Position numbers and translations under genes: made by a program
Notes under the pieces: model-generated
Told to the model about the DNA's origin: nothing
Seen by the model: the letters and a program-made list of their open reading frames with translations, nothing else
Database searches by the model: none
Part shown: positions 8,685 to 18,382 of the stretch, in pieces
How positions within the stretch are numbered: the stretch's first letter is position 1
Layout of the letters: every line of letters starts with the position of its first letter
Assembly: GCF_014358015.1 (NCBI RefSeq)
Contig: NZ_JACONV010000010.1
Coordinates: 96,955 to 160,954 of the forward strand
Source of the DNA: Pseudomonas triticifolii
Lineage (GTDB): Bacteria > Pseudomonadota > Gammaproteobacteria > Pseudomonadales > Pseudomonadaceae
Direction of reading: 5' to 3'
Length of the DNA stretch: 64,000 nt

Positions 8685-9048
8685 GCCTCAGCCCTCTAAA
8701 ACCACATGCCCAACCCGGCATGGGTTGGCCGCTTAATCTCTCAGTCATTTGGCGCCAGGCGCCGCGTTTCTTTAAGGGTCTTACCGGCTACACCTACAGT
8801 GAAGGAACCGGGCCCCTAGAAAAGAGCGCTGCTTTATACCAGAAAGCCTTGCGTGCAACAACAGGCAATGCACTCTACAGTAAATGAACGGACCTTGCGC
8901 GGCGGCTGAATCAAGCCATGCGCGGGGTACTGGCAAAAAGACCGCTCGTCGCTCCGCGGCGATTGTTCTGCGCCAGCACATGGTCTAGGGTTACTCCCTC
9001 ACCAGACTGCGCCGGCAGATGGGGCCCTTTCTGAACAGGAATTTCGCC
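8685..9048. promoter_or_regulatory. Divergent intergenic region rpmB / peptide-binding protein
   Basis: These 364 bases hold no gene. Near rpmB there is a 7-bp perfect hairpin (8710-8716 with 8722-8728) in the L28 leader and a GGCGCC-AG-GCGCC palindrome further upstream. The rest presumably carries the two divergent promoters; I cannot assign boxes with confidence. Confidence 0.45.
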
Positions 9049-10635
9049 ATGCGCCTTGCTGCACTTCCCTTTTTGCTCGTCCCGCTGCTGCTCCCGATTG
9101 CCTCTCAGGCGGCGAGCCTGGCGGTTTGTACCGAAGCCAGCCCTGAAGGTTTCGATGTGGTGCAATACAACTCCCTGACCACCACCAATGCGTCGGCCGA
9201 TGTGTTGATGAACCGCCTGGTGGATTTTGATGCCCAGAGCGGCAAGCTGATACCGAGCCTGGCTGACCACTGGACGGTCTCCGACGACGGCCTGACCTAT
9301 ACCTTCACGCTGCGCTCGGGCGTGAAATTTCATACCACTGACTACTTCACGCCCACTCGCGAACTGACAGCCGACGACGTGCTGTTCAGCTTCAAACGCA
9401 TGCTTGACCCGCAGAACCCGTGGCACAAGATCGCGCAAAGCGGCTTCCCACACGCGCAGTCCATGCAACTGCCTGCGCTGATCAAGAGTATTGATGCGCC
9501 TGACGCGCGCACAGTGAAGTTCACCCTCAACCGCGCCGACTCCACGTTCCTCGCGACGCTGAGCATGGGCTTTGCCTCGATCTATTCGGCCGAGTACACC
9601 GCGCAACTGCTCAAGGCAGGCACGCCGGAAAAACTCAACAGCCAGCCCATCGGCACGGGCCCGTTCGTGTTCAAGCGCTTCCAGAAAGATGCCGTGGTGC
9701 GTTACGAAGCGTTCAAGGACTACTTCGCCGGCAAGTCCGACGTCGACACCCTGATCTACGCCATCACCCCGGACGCCAACGTGCGCCTGCAGAAGATTCG
9801 CCAGAACGAATGCCAGATTGCGCTTTCACCCAAGCCACTGGATATCCAGGCCGCCAGCAAGGATGCCTCACTGAAGGTCGAGAAGACCGAAGCGTTCATG
9901 ACCGCATTCGTGGCCATCAACAGCCAGCATCCGCCGTTCGATAAACCGCAGGTGCGTCAAGCCGTGAACCTTGCGTTCGACAAGGCCAATTACCTCAAGG
10001 CCGTGTTCGAAGACACTGCAGAAACCGCCAACGGGCCTTATCCGCCCAACACCTGGAGTTTCGCCAAGGACCTGCCCGGTTACCCGCATGACGTTGCCAA
10101 AGCCAAGGCGTTGCTGGCCGAGGCTGGCCTGAAGGACGGCTTCAAGACCACGATCTGGACACGCCCCTCCGGCAGCCTGCTGAACCCGAACCCGAGCCTG
10201 GGCGCTCAGTTGCTGCAGGCCGACCTGAAGCAGATCGGCATTGATGCCGAGATCAGGGTCATCGAATGGGGCGAACTGATTCGTCGCGCCAAGGCGGGCG
10301 AGCACGACCTGCTGTTCATGGGCTGGGCCGGTGACAATGGCGACCCGGATAACTTCCTGACACCGCAGTTCTCCTGCGCAGCCGTGCAATCGGGCACCAA
10401 CTTCGCCCGTTACTGCGACAAGACCCTGGACAAATTGATCAGCGACGGCAAATCCACCAGCGATCAGGCCACACGCAGCAAGCTCTACCACCAGGCCCAG
10501 ACGCAGATCCAGCAGCAGGCCCTGTGGATTCCCCTCGCCCACCCGACCGCTGCCGCACTGGTGCGCAAGGACGTGACGGGCTATCAGGTGAGCCCGTTCG
10601 GGCGGCAGGATTTCTACAAGGTGCAGGTGAAGTAA
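9049..10635 (+). CDS. DppA-like peptide ABC transporter substrate-binding protein
   Basis: This 528-residue periplasmic binding protein of the SBP_bac_5 family has a cleavable signal peptide (residues about 1-21, ending SQA-AS). The family hallmark follows: LAVCTEASPEGFDVVQ, then the DHWTVSDDGLTYTF and LRSGVKFH motifs, and the C-terminal ARYCDKTLDKLI region. It is closest in character to dipeptide- or haem-binding DppA. No permease or ATPase genes are adjacent, so it probably serves a Dpp permease encoded elsewhere; pseudomonads are known to have several such orphan binding proteins. The start at 9049 has AGGAAT 8 bases upstream. A REPIN follows the gene. Confidence 0.9.
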   Translation: MRLAALPFLLVPLLLPIASQAASLAVCTEASPEGFDVVQYNSLTTTNASADVLMNRLVDFDAQSGKLIPSLADHWTVSDDGLTYTFTLRSGVKFHTTDYFTPTRELTADDVLFSFKRMLDPQNPWHKIAQSGFPHAQSMQLPALIKSIDAPDARTVKFTLNRADSTFLATLSMGFASIYSAEYTAQLLKAGTPEKLNSQPIGTGPFVFKRFQKDAVVRYEAFKDYFAGKSDVDTLIYAITPDANVRLQKIRQNECQIALSPKPLDIQAASKDASLKVEKTEAFMTAFVAINSQHPPFDKPQVRQAVNLAFDKANYLKAVFEDTAETANGPYPPNTWSFAKDLPGYPHDVAKAKALLAEAGLKDGFKTTIWTRPSGSLLNPNPSLGAQLLQADLKQIGIDAEIRVIEWGELIRRAKAGEHDLLFMGWAGDNGDPDNFLTPQFSCAAVQSGTNFARYCDKTLDKLISDGKSTSDQATRSKLYHQAQTQIQQQALWIPLAHPTAAALVRKDVTGYQVSPFGRQDFYKVQVK

Positions 10636-10710
10636 CAGGCTTGCCGTTGATCATGCCTCTGCTAAGCGCTCAACGGTACATACCGTGCCTGCGGAGCAAA
10701 CGCAGGCACC

Positions 10711-10803
10711 TGTGGGAGTGAGCTTGCTCACGAATAGGCCGGTACAGTTTCCAGAAAAGAAGCGTCTGGAACACAGCCTTCGCGAGCAAGCTCGCTCCCA
10801 CCA
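10711..10803. repeat. REPIN (two inverted REP sequences)
   Basis: GTGGGAGTGAGCTTGCTCAC (10712-10731) is followed about 50 bases later by its inverted partner CGCGAGCAAGCTCGCTCCCA (10781-10800). Each arm is itself an imperfect palindrome, the usual form of Pseudomonas REP doublets. It lies between the binding-protein and radC stop codons, so it may also stabilise or end both transcripts. Confidence 0.9.
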
Positions 10804-10871
10804 GGCTGTGTGCGCACTCAAGAAAATCGTCCGAGAGACTTAGCGCAGAGCGTGGTAACGATCAACACGCA

Positions 10872-11546
10872 CTACATCAACCCCCGCTCCACCATCGACA
10901 ACGGCTCGCCATCCCCCACGATCACATGGTCCAGGACCTGAACGTCAATCAGCAGCAAGGCCTCCTTGAGGCGCTTGGTCAGGTCGATGTCGGAACGGCT
11001 GGGGTCGGTAATGCCCGAAGGGTGGTTGTGGCACAGGATCAGGCTGGCGGCATTGTGGGCCATGGCACGCTTTACCACCTGCCGGGGATGCACGTACGCC
11101 GAGTTGATCGTGCCGCGAAACAGCACTTCGAACGTCATGACCCGATGTTTGTTATCCAGAAACAGGCAGCCGAACACCTCATGCGGCTCATGACGCAATA
11201 ACGCCTTGAGGTAGCTACGAACCTGCTGGGGATTTTCCAGCGCCGAATCACGGCGCACCGATTCGGCCATGTGTCGACGCGCCATTTCCATGACAGCCTG
11301 TAACTGAGCGAACTTGGCGGGTCCCAGGCCCAGTTGCGCCGTGAAATCCTGCAAATTCGCATCCAGTAACGGTCTGAGGCCGCCAAACTGATTCAATAGA
11401 TGACGAGCGAGGTCTACAGCGCTTTTTCCGGCCACGCCGGTGCGTAAAAAGATGGCCAGCAACTCGGCGTCGGACAGACTGCCCGCGCCCAACGCCAACA
11501 AACGTTCCCGTGGGCGTTCGGCCGTGGGCCAACTGCGAATACTCAT
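10872..11546 (-). CDS. radC: DNA repair-associated JAMM protein RadC
   Basis: This 224-residue UPF0758/RadC protein has an N-terminal helix-hairpin-helix region ([20 protein letters not shown]) followed by the JAB1/MPN metalloprotease-like fold, with the zinc motif HNHPSG and downstream aspartate in [15 protein letters not shown] ribosome site precedes the start. The name is historical: the original E. coli radC phenotype was traced to recG, and the true function is unknown. It is divergent from coaBC, the conserved arrangement in gamma-proteobacteria. The length is normal and the motif intact. Confidence 0.95.
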   Translation of the reverse strand: MSIRSWPTAERPRERLLALGAGSLSDAELLAIFLRTGVAGKSAVDLARHLLNQFGGLRPLLDANLQDFTAQLGLGPAKFAQLQAVMEMARRHMAESVRRDSALENPQQVRSYLKALLRHEPHEVFGCLFLDNKHRVMTFEVLFRGTINSAYVHPRQVVKRAMAHNAASLILCHNHPSGITDPSRSDIDLTKRLKEALLLIDVQVLDHVIVGDGEPLSMVERGLM

Positions 11547-11679
11547 AACACCTCCCTGTGGTTGAGCACCTGTTCCGGTGCGGTCGCTGTGCTATCTTAG
11601 CCCATCTTTTTTGCGCGACGATCTGGCCTGGGGAGGCGTCCTGGCCGTCGCGTCAACACTTGACCAAAAAGGCAGGCCT

Positions 11680-12888
11680 ATGCAGCGGCTGTATCGAAAA
11701 CGCATCGTTCTGGGCGTCGGCGGCGGCATCGCAGCCTACAAAAGCGCCGAACTGGTTCGCCGGTTGCGCGACCAGGGTGCGGAAGTCCGTGTCGTCATGA
11801 CCCGGGGCGGGGCCGAGTTCATCACACCCCTGACCATGCAGGCCCTTTCCGGCCACCCAGTGCACCTGGACTTGCTCGACCCGGCGGCAGAGGCGGCCAT
11901 GGGGCATATCGAACTGGCCAAATGGGCCGACCTGATCCTGATTGCGCCGGCCACCGCCGACCTGATCGCCCGGCTGGCACAAGGCATCGCCAACGACTTG
12001 CTGACCACCATTGTGCTGGCCACAGATGCGACCGTCGCCATCGCACCGGCGATGAACCAGGCCATGTGGCGCGATGCGTCGGTACAGGCCAATACCCGCT
12101 TGCTGGAAGAACGTGACTTTCGTGTATTCGGTCCGGCGTCCGGCAGCCAGGCCTGCGGCGACGTGGGTTTTGGGCGCATGCTCGAAGCCGATGATCTGGC
12201 GCAGTGTGCTGCCGATTGCTTCCAGCGCCTGTGCCTGACAGGCAAGCACGTGCTGATCACAGCTGGCCCGACCCAGGAAAACATCGACCCGGTGCGTTAC
12301 ATCACCAACCACAGCTCCGGCAAAATGGGTTTTGCCCTGGCCGAAGCGGCTGTGGAAGCGGGTGCGCGAGTGACGCTGATCACGGGTCCCGTCAACCTGC
12401 CAACGCCGGACCGCGTTTCGCGCATCGACGTGGTCAGTGCCCGCGACATGCTGGCGGCGTGCGAGGCTGCCATTCCCTGCGACCTTTTCATCGCGTCGGC
12501 TGCGGTTGCTGATTACCGCCCGGAAGTCATCGCGCCTCACAAACTCAAGAAAGATCCTACGAACGGCGACGGCCTGTTGCTGCAGATGGTCCGCAACCCG
12601 GACATTCTCGCCACCATCGCCACCCGCCCGGATCGCCCGTTCAGTGTCGGCTTCGCTGCCGAGACCGAGCACCTGCTCGACTATGCTGCACGCAAGCTCA
12701 AGGACAAGAACCTCGACCTGATCGTCGCCAATGACGTGGCCAACCCCAGCATTGGCTTCAACAGCGAAGAGAACGCCTGCAGCGTGATCGACCGAGCGTT
12801 GCACCCGACGCTCTTCGCCCAGACCAGTAAGGCCAAGATTGCCCGCCAGCTGATCACTTTTATCGCCGACCGTATGAATCAGGTTTAA
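11680..12888 (+). CDS. coaBC: Bifunctional phosphopantothenoylcysteine decarboxylase / phosphopantothenate-cysteine ligase
   Basis: This 402-residue protein joins the flavin-dependent CoaC domain (residues about 1-180; GGIAAYKSAEL, APAMN motif with the active cysteine in SQACGDVGFG) to the CTP-dependent CoaB domain (about 185-402; ITAGPTQENIDPVR, NHSSGKMG, AAVADYRP, KKDP). It carries out two steps of coenzyme A synthesis in the cytoplasm. I use the ATG at 11680 because the flavin-binding strand follows ten residues later and the length then equals that of other CoaBC proteins. It is followed by dut after 6 bases, so the two are probably co-transcribed. Confidence 0.96.
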   Translation: MQRLYRKRIVLGVGGGIAAYKSAELVRRLRDQGAEVRVVMTRGGAEFITPLTMQALSGHPVHLDLLDPAAEAAMGHIELAKWADLILIAPATADLIARLAQGIANDLLTTIVLATDATVAIAPAMNQAMWRDASVQANTRLLEERDFRVFGPASGSQACGDVGFGRMLEADDLAQCAADCFQRLCLTGKHVLITAGPTQENIDPVRYITNHSSGKMGFALAEAAVEAGARVTLITGPVNLPTPDRVSRIDVVSARDMLAACEAAIPCDLFIASAAVADYRPEVIAPHKLKKDPTNGDGLLLQMVRNPDILATIATRPDRPFSVGFAAETEHLLDYAARKLKDKNLDLIVANDVANPSIGFNSEENACSVIDRALHPTLFAQTSKAKIARQLITFIADRMNQV

Positions 12889-12894
12889 TCACGC

Positions 12895-13350
12895 ATGCAC
12901 GCTCTACAAGCCAAGATCCTCGACCCTCGTATTGGCAACGAATTCCCGCTTCCGGCCTATGCGACTGTCGGTTCCGCCGGCCTGGACCTGCGCGCCATGC
13001 TCAAGGAGGACACCGTTCTTGAACCTGGCCAGACCTTGCTGATCCCCACAGGCCTGTCGATCTATATCGGTGACCCGGGCCTGGCCGCCATGATCCTGCC
13101 GCGCTCGGGCCTGGGCCACAAACACGGCATCGTGCTGGGCAATCTGGTTGGCCTGATCGACTCTGACTATCAGGGCGAGCTGATGGTGTCCTGCTGGAAC
13201 CGTGGCCAGACTGCATTCAACCTCTCGGTTGGCGAGCGCATCGCGCAACTGGTGCTGGTGCCCGTGGTACAGGCGCACTTCGAACTGGTTGAAGCGTTCG
13301 ATGAAAGCCAGCGCGGCGCAGGCGGTTTCGGGCATTCCGGCAGTCACTGA
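12895..13350 (+). CDS. dut: Deoxyuridine 5'-triphosphate nucleotidohydrolase (dUTPase)
   Basis: This 151-residue trimeric dUTPase contains the five conserved motifs in order: [40 protein letters not shown] and the C-terminal [10 protein letters not shown] arm that closes over the nucleotide. It hydrolyses dUTP to dUMP and pyrophosphate, keeping uracil out of DNA and feeding dTMP synthesis. It sits 6 bases after coaBC and just upstream of algC; the coaBC-dut-algC-argB order is conserved in Pseudomonas. Confidence 0.97.
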   Translation: MHALQAKILDPRIGNEFPLPAYATVGSAGLDLRAMLKEDTVLEPGQTLLIPTGLSIYIGDPGLAAMILPRSGLGHKHGIVLGNLVGLIDSDYQGELMVSCWNRGQTAFNLSVGERIAQLVLVPVVQAHFELVEAFDESQRGAGGFGHSGSH

Positions 13351-13390
13351 TCGCCAACCGAAACGCCGCATCAGCTCATAGGGATTAAGC

Positions 13391-13408
13391 ATGGGGAGTA
13401 GTCGTTGA
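13391..13408 (+). other. Putative five-codon leader cistron overlapping the algC start
   Basis: ATG-GGG-AGT-AGT-CGT-TGA starts at 13391 with an AGGGA ribosome-like site 6 bases upstream (13380-13384). Its TGA (13406-13408) overlaps the TTG start of algC (13405-13407). The GGGGAG inside it also serves as the ribosome site for that TTG. This geometry would allow translational coupling. The ATGGGGAG at 13391-13398 is fully complementary to the loop of the small RNA at 59593-59720. Confidence 0.4.
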
Positions 13409-15990
13409 AAGGCAGTCAGCACAGCGCTTCAAAACAAGCCGTATCGGCTACCTTTGCGCTGCCTGCTGCGAGCATAAAGGCACTCTCCCCTGGGCTCGTT
13501 CCCGCCGCGATCGGCCTTGCAGCGGCCATGGCCGTTGCCTGGCTGGCCGTCGCCAATAACCCGCAGGATCAGGGCGGGCTTGCGCAAGCGCTGGGCAGCA
13601 GCCAGGCTCAGGCCGTGAATCTGGCACTCGGGCAAATCAGTGCCGACACTCAGGCGGCAGCTACGAGTGCAGCGCTGGTCCAGGCTTTGCAAAACGGCGA
13701 TGCCGCAGCACTGGCGACAGCGCAGGATCAACTGACACGCTGGGACGGCCTGGCAGGCGCGCGACTCAACCCCAAGGGCATGACCGATGTCGACCCGACA
13801 GGCTCACTGCCTGTCACGTTCGCCACGCTGGACATGCTGAACAAGGCAGCACGCGGAGAAGCCGTTGCACCCGAGGCACGCAAGACAGGCGAGCGCTGGC
13901 TGATCTACAGCGCCGCCCCCGTGCGGGCCGATGCCAGCCAGCCTGTCAGCGGCACGCTGCTGCTGGCGTTCGATCCCAAGCGCTTGCTCAATGCATTGCC
14001 GACACTGCCTGCCGATGTCGGGCAAGTGGTCTTGAGTCAACAGTTCGGCACCGGTCCCGCTCAGGTTTTCCTGCAGCGCGGCGAACCCGTTGGCGGCAAG
14101 CCGCAGAGCTTTGACACGGGTTATCCCGGCTGGAAACTGGAGTTCTCGCCAGCCACAACCTCAAAAACAGCGTCCTCGATCGTGCTTTTATTGCTGGCTC
14201 TGGTGATCGCTGCAGCAGGCGTATTACTGGGCCTGCACCGCAACGAGCGGGCCTTGCAGAAGCGTATTTGTGCTGACGCTCGTCAGCTTGATCAGTTGCT
14301 TCAAGAACTCTCGAGCGGAAAAGCCGTCAAACCGTTCGGTTTGAGCCTTCCAGCCCTTGGCGGCCTGGCTCAGGCCCTGGCTCGTGTTTCGCTTCGTGAT
14401 AAACCCACGGCCCCTCCCGCCGCGGTCACGAGCAAAGAAAACGATGCCCATATGACGACAGGCAGCGCGTCGAATCCTATCGCTGCTCCTGGCACCGACT
14501 GGACAGATCCGCTGTTTCAAGATACCGATATTCTCGATATCGACCTTCTCGACGAAAACCAGGATTTCCTGAGATCGGAGCATCCCATCGCTATGAACAG
14601 CCCAGCATCCGTGGCACCCAAACTCCCCGACACCATTTTTCGCGCCTACGACATTCGTGGCGTGGTCGGGGACACCCTCAGCGCTGAGACCGCCTACTGG
14701 ATCGGCCGCGCCATTGGCTCCGAGAGCCTTGCGCAGAACGAACCCAACGTCAGCGTTGGCCGCGATGGCCGCCTTTCCGGCCCCGAGCTGGTCGAACAAT
14801 TGATTCAGGGCCTGCACGACAGCGGCTGCCACGTCAGCGACGTCGGTCTGGTGCCGACGCCTGCGCTGTATTACGCAGCCAACGTGCTGGCGGGCAAGAC
14901 CGGCGTCATGCTGACCGGCAGCCACAACCCGAAAGACTACAACGGCTTCAAGATCGTGATCGCCGGCGACACCCTCGCCAACGAGCAGATTCAGGCGCTG
15001 CACGAGCGCATCAAGACCAACAACCTGACCTCACAAAAGGGCAGCATCACCAAAGTCGACATCCTCGATCGCTACTTCAAGCAGATCAAGGACGATATCG
15101 TCATGGCCCGCAAGCTCAAGGTCGTGGTCGATTGCGGCAACGGCGCAGCAGGCGTGATCGCCCCGCAACTGATCGAAGCGCTGGGCTGTGAAGTGATTTC
15201 CCTGTTTGCCGAAGTCGATGGCAACTTCCCAAACCACCACCCGGATCCGGGCAAGCTGGAAAACCTTCAGGACCTGATCGCCAAGGTCAACGAAACCGGT
15301 GCCGACCTGGGCCTGGCGTTCGACGGCGACGGCGACCGCGTCGGTGTGGTGACCAACAAGGGCAATGTGGTCTATCCGGATCGCCTGCTGATGCTGTTCG
15401 CTCTGGACGTGCTGAAGCGCAATCCAGGTGCCGACATCATTTTCGACGTGAAATGCACACGCCGCCTGACGCCGCTGATCAGCGAACACGGTGGTCGTCC
15501 GGTGATGTGGAAAACCGGTCACTCGCTGATCAAGAAAGAGATGAAGAAAAGCGGTGCCTTGCTCGCTGGCGAGATGAGCGGCCACATTTTCTTCAAGGAA
15601 CGCTGGTTCGGCTTCGACGACGGTATCTACAGCGCGGCACGCCTGCTGGAAATTCTCAGCCAGGAATCGACCTCGGCCGAAGACCTGTTCGAGACCTTCC
15701 CGAATGACATTTCGACGCCTGAGATCAACATCAAGGTGACGGACGTCACGAAGTTCAGCATCATCGAGGCCCTTGAGAAAGACGCCCAGTGGGGCGACGC
15801 CAAACTGACCAGCATCGACGGAGTCCGCGTAGACTATCCGAAGGGCTGGGGCCTGGTTCGCGCGTCCAATACCACGCCGGTACTGGTGCTGCGCTTCGAA
15901 GCCGAAACCGAGGCCGAGTTGCAGCGCATCAAGGACGTGTTCCACGCCGAGCTCAAGAAAGTTGCGCCGGACCTCGATCTTCCTTTTTGA
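13405..15990 (+). CDS. algC: Phosphomannomutase/phosphoglucomutase AlgC with N-terminal membrane-sensor extension
   Basis: The frame encodes 861 residues. Residues 397-861 (from an internal ATG at 14593) are the classic AlgC enzyme: phosphoserine in LTGSHNPKDYN (S506, S110 of the short form), metal loop FDGDGDR, sugar loop GEMSGH, phosphate loop RASNTTPV. AlgC interconverts mannose-6-P/1-P and glucose-6-P/1-P for alginate, LPS and rhamnolipid. Residues 1-396 add a membrane helix (about 30-50), a roughly 200-residue periplasmic domain, a second helix (about 254-275) and an acidic linker. The TTG at 13405 has GGGGAG 7 bases upstream; the internal ATG has only a distant GGAG (12 bases). Both products are possible. 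Confidence 0.9.
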   Translation: MKGSQHSASKQAVSATFALPAASIKALSPGLVPAAIGLAAAMAVAWLAVANNPQDQGGLAQALGSSQAQAVNLALGQISADTQAAATSAALVQALQNGDAAALATAQDQLTRWDGLAGARLNPKGMTDVDPTGSLPVTFATLDMLNKAARGEAVAPEARKTGERWLIYSAAPVRADASQPVSGTLLLAFDPKRLLNALPTLPADVGQVVLSQQFGTGPAQVFLQRGEPVGGKPQSFDTGYPGWKLEFSPATTSKTASSIVLLLLALVIAAAGVLLGLHRNERALQKRICADARQLDQLLQELSSGKAVKPFGLSLPALGGLAQALARVSLRDKPTAPPAAVTSKENDAHMTTGSASNPIAAPGTDWTDPLFQDTDILDIDLLDENQDFLRSEHPIAMNSPASVAPKLPDTIFRAYDIRGVVGDTLSAETAYWIGRAIGSESLAQNEPNVSVGRDGRLSGPELVEQLIQGLHDSGCHVSDVGLVPTPALYYAANVLAGKTGVMLTGSHNPKDYNGFKIVIAGDTLANEQIQALHERIKTNNLTSQKGSITKVDILDRYFKQIKDDIVMARKLKVVVDCGNGAAGVIAPQLIEALGCEVISLFAEVDGNFPNHHPDPGKLENLQDLIAKVNETGADLGLAFDGDGDRVGVVTNKGNVVYPDRLLMLFALDVLKRNPGADIIFDVKCTRRLTPLISEHGGRPVMWKTGHSLIKKEMKKSGALLAGEMSGHIFFKERWFGFDDGIYSAARLLEILSQESTSAEDLFETFPNDISTPEINIKVTDVTKFSIIEALEKDAQWGDAKLTSIDGVRVDYPKGWGLVRASNTTPVLVLRFEAETEAELQRIKDVFHAELKKVAPDLDLPF

Positions 15991-16020
15991 TTGCTTTCCC
16001 CCTTTTGACTGGAGCCCTGA

Positions 16021-16926
<906 letters not shown>

Positions 16927-16939
16927 TTCTCTGCACGAC

Positions 16940-16977
16940 AAAAAGGCCCTGTCAGCATCTGCTGACAGGGCCTTTTT
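16940..16977. terminator. Strong bidirectional terminator after argB
   Basis: AAAAAGGCCCTGTCAGC, an ATCT loop and the exact complement ending in T5. It serves argB and the convergent DUF4124 gene. Confidence 0.93.
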
Positions 16978-16998
16978 CATGGCATCGACTTAAGCGGA

Positions 16999-17658
16999 CT
17001 ACTGAGTGAGGTGCTGCGTGAGTTGCTGCACACGAACGCGGTCTTCGGCAAAGCCCGCCTCGGCCTTGGCGCGTGCCGCCTGATAGCCTGTGATATCGCC
17101 CTGCAGGCGCACTTGCTGATCACGCACGTCGTTCAACTGCTCGATGATCGTCTGCGGAACCGGACGCCCGGCACGCTCCTGATCACCCGCCTGCCCCAGC
17201 AAATTGCGCTGCTGAGTGGCCAACCCTTGCAGGTTGCCTTGAGCAACACCGATGAGCGTGTCCAGCTCGGCCAGCTTGCGCGCCTTGACGCGGTCCACGT
17301 CGGCAACGCTGCTGTATAGGCTCAGCAACTTCGCATTGGCGTCGGCCTGAACCTTGTCGGCCTCGGCCTGACGAATCTGCTCGGCGGTGGGCGCAGGCGG
17401 TATCACCTGCACCACCCGGCCTCGGGCATTGAGCACTTCATAACCTTTGGCGACGTACTCGGCAGGCACGCCCAGGCGGTCGATGACCGTCACGCCGCGA
17501 TTATCGATGTACCGATAAAGTCGCATTTCGGGGATATCGGCAGCCTGCACCAGGGCAGAACACAGCACTCCCAGCGACAAACCCAATACGCCTGACGCGC
17601 GCACGAGCCTCTGCAACGCGCCTGACGGGCATCGCCTATGCGCCCGCCAGATCTGCAT
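16999..17658 (-). CDS. DUF4124 domain-containing exported protein
   Basis: This 219-residue protein has an N-terminal signal peptide (hydrophobic VLGLSLGVLCSALVQA then ADIPEM) and a DUF4124 segment (LYRYIDNRGVTVIDRLGVPA). A long alanine/glutamine-rich coiled coil follows (about residues 90-215), built of charged heptads such as KARKLAELDTLIGVAQ. It is predicted to be periplasmic. The function is unknown; DUF4124 is common in exported beta- and gamma-proteobacterial proteins. Its start lies 1 base after the pyrE stop, so it is probably translated from the pyrE message. Confidence 0.85.
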   Translation of the reverse strand: MQIWRAHRRCPSGALQRLVRASGVLGLSLGVLCSALVQAADIPEMRLYRYIDNRGVTVIDRLGVPAEYVAKGYEVLNARGRVVQVIPPAPTAEQIRQAEADKVQADANAKLLSLYSSVADVDRVKARKLAELDTLIGVAQGNLQGLATQQRNLLGQAGDQERAGRPVPQTIIEQLNDVRDQQVRLQGDITGYQAARAKAEAGFAEDRVRVQQLTQHLTQ

Positions 17659-17659
17659 C

Positions 17660-18301
17660 CTAGATCCCGTACTGTGCGCGGTAAGCCTCGACAGCAGGCA
17701 AATGCTGCTTGAGCTGCGGATCGTCGGCGAGGAATTCCAGCACCTGGTTCAGCGACACGATGCTCACCACCGGAATGCCGAAGTCGCGCTCCACTTCCTG
17801 AATGGCCGACAATTCGCCGTTGCCACGCTCCTGACGGTTGAGTGCGATCAGCACACCGGCTGCCTTGGCGTCCTGCGCAGCGATGATCTGCATCACTTCA
17901 CGAATGGCAGTACCCGCAGTGATCACGTCATCAATGATCAGCACATCACCGGCCAGCGGTGCGCCGACCAGGCTACCACCCTCACCATGCGCCTTGGCTT
18001 CCTTGCGGTTGAAGCACCAGGGCAGGTCGCGGTCGTGATGCTCGGCCAACGCCACGGCGGTCGCGGCCGCCAGAGGAATGCCTTTGTACGCAGGCCCGAA
18101 CAGAACATCAAAGGCAATGCCGCTCTCGACCACGGCTGCCGCATAGAAGCGACCGAGCTGAGCCAGAGCAGAACCGCTGTTGAACAGACCGGCATTGAAG
18201 AAGTACGGACTGGTGCGTCCGGACTTGAGAGTGAACTCACCGAAGCGCAGTACACCGCGATCGATGGCAAAACGAATGAAATCGCGTTGATACGCTTGCA
18301 T
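17660..18301 (-). CDS. pyrE: Orotate phosphoribosyltransferase
   Basis: This 213-residue enzyme converts orotate and PRPP to OMP in pyrimidine synthesis. The PRPP-binding motif [16 protein letters not shown] and the catalytic loop [13 protein letters not shown] are both intact, and the length equals the E. coli enzyme. It is divergent from crc, an arrangement conserved across Pseudomonas. The DUF4124 gene follows immediately. Confidence 0.97.
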   Translation of the reverse strand: MQAYQRDFIRFAIDRGVLRFGEFTLKSGRTSPYFFNAGLFNSGSALAQLGRFYAAAVVESGIAFDVLFGPAYKGIPLAAATAVALAEHHDRDLPWCFNRKEAKAHGEGGSLVGAPLAGDVLIIDDVITAGTAIREVMQIIAAQDAKAAGVLIALNRQERGNGELSAIQEVERDFGIPVVSIVSLNQVLEFLADDPQLKQHLPAVEAYRAQYGI

Positions 18302-18382
18302 GAAAAAAGCCCTGAAAGCACGGATTTAGCTAATTGGGTAGACCTCGGGTATCATACACGCACGTGATTTTTGGGGCCATTT

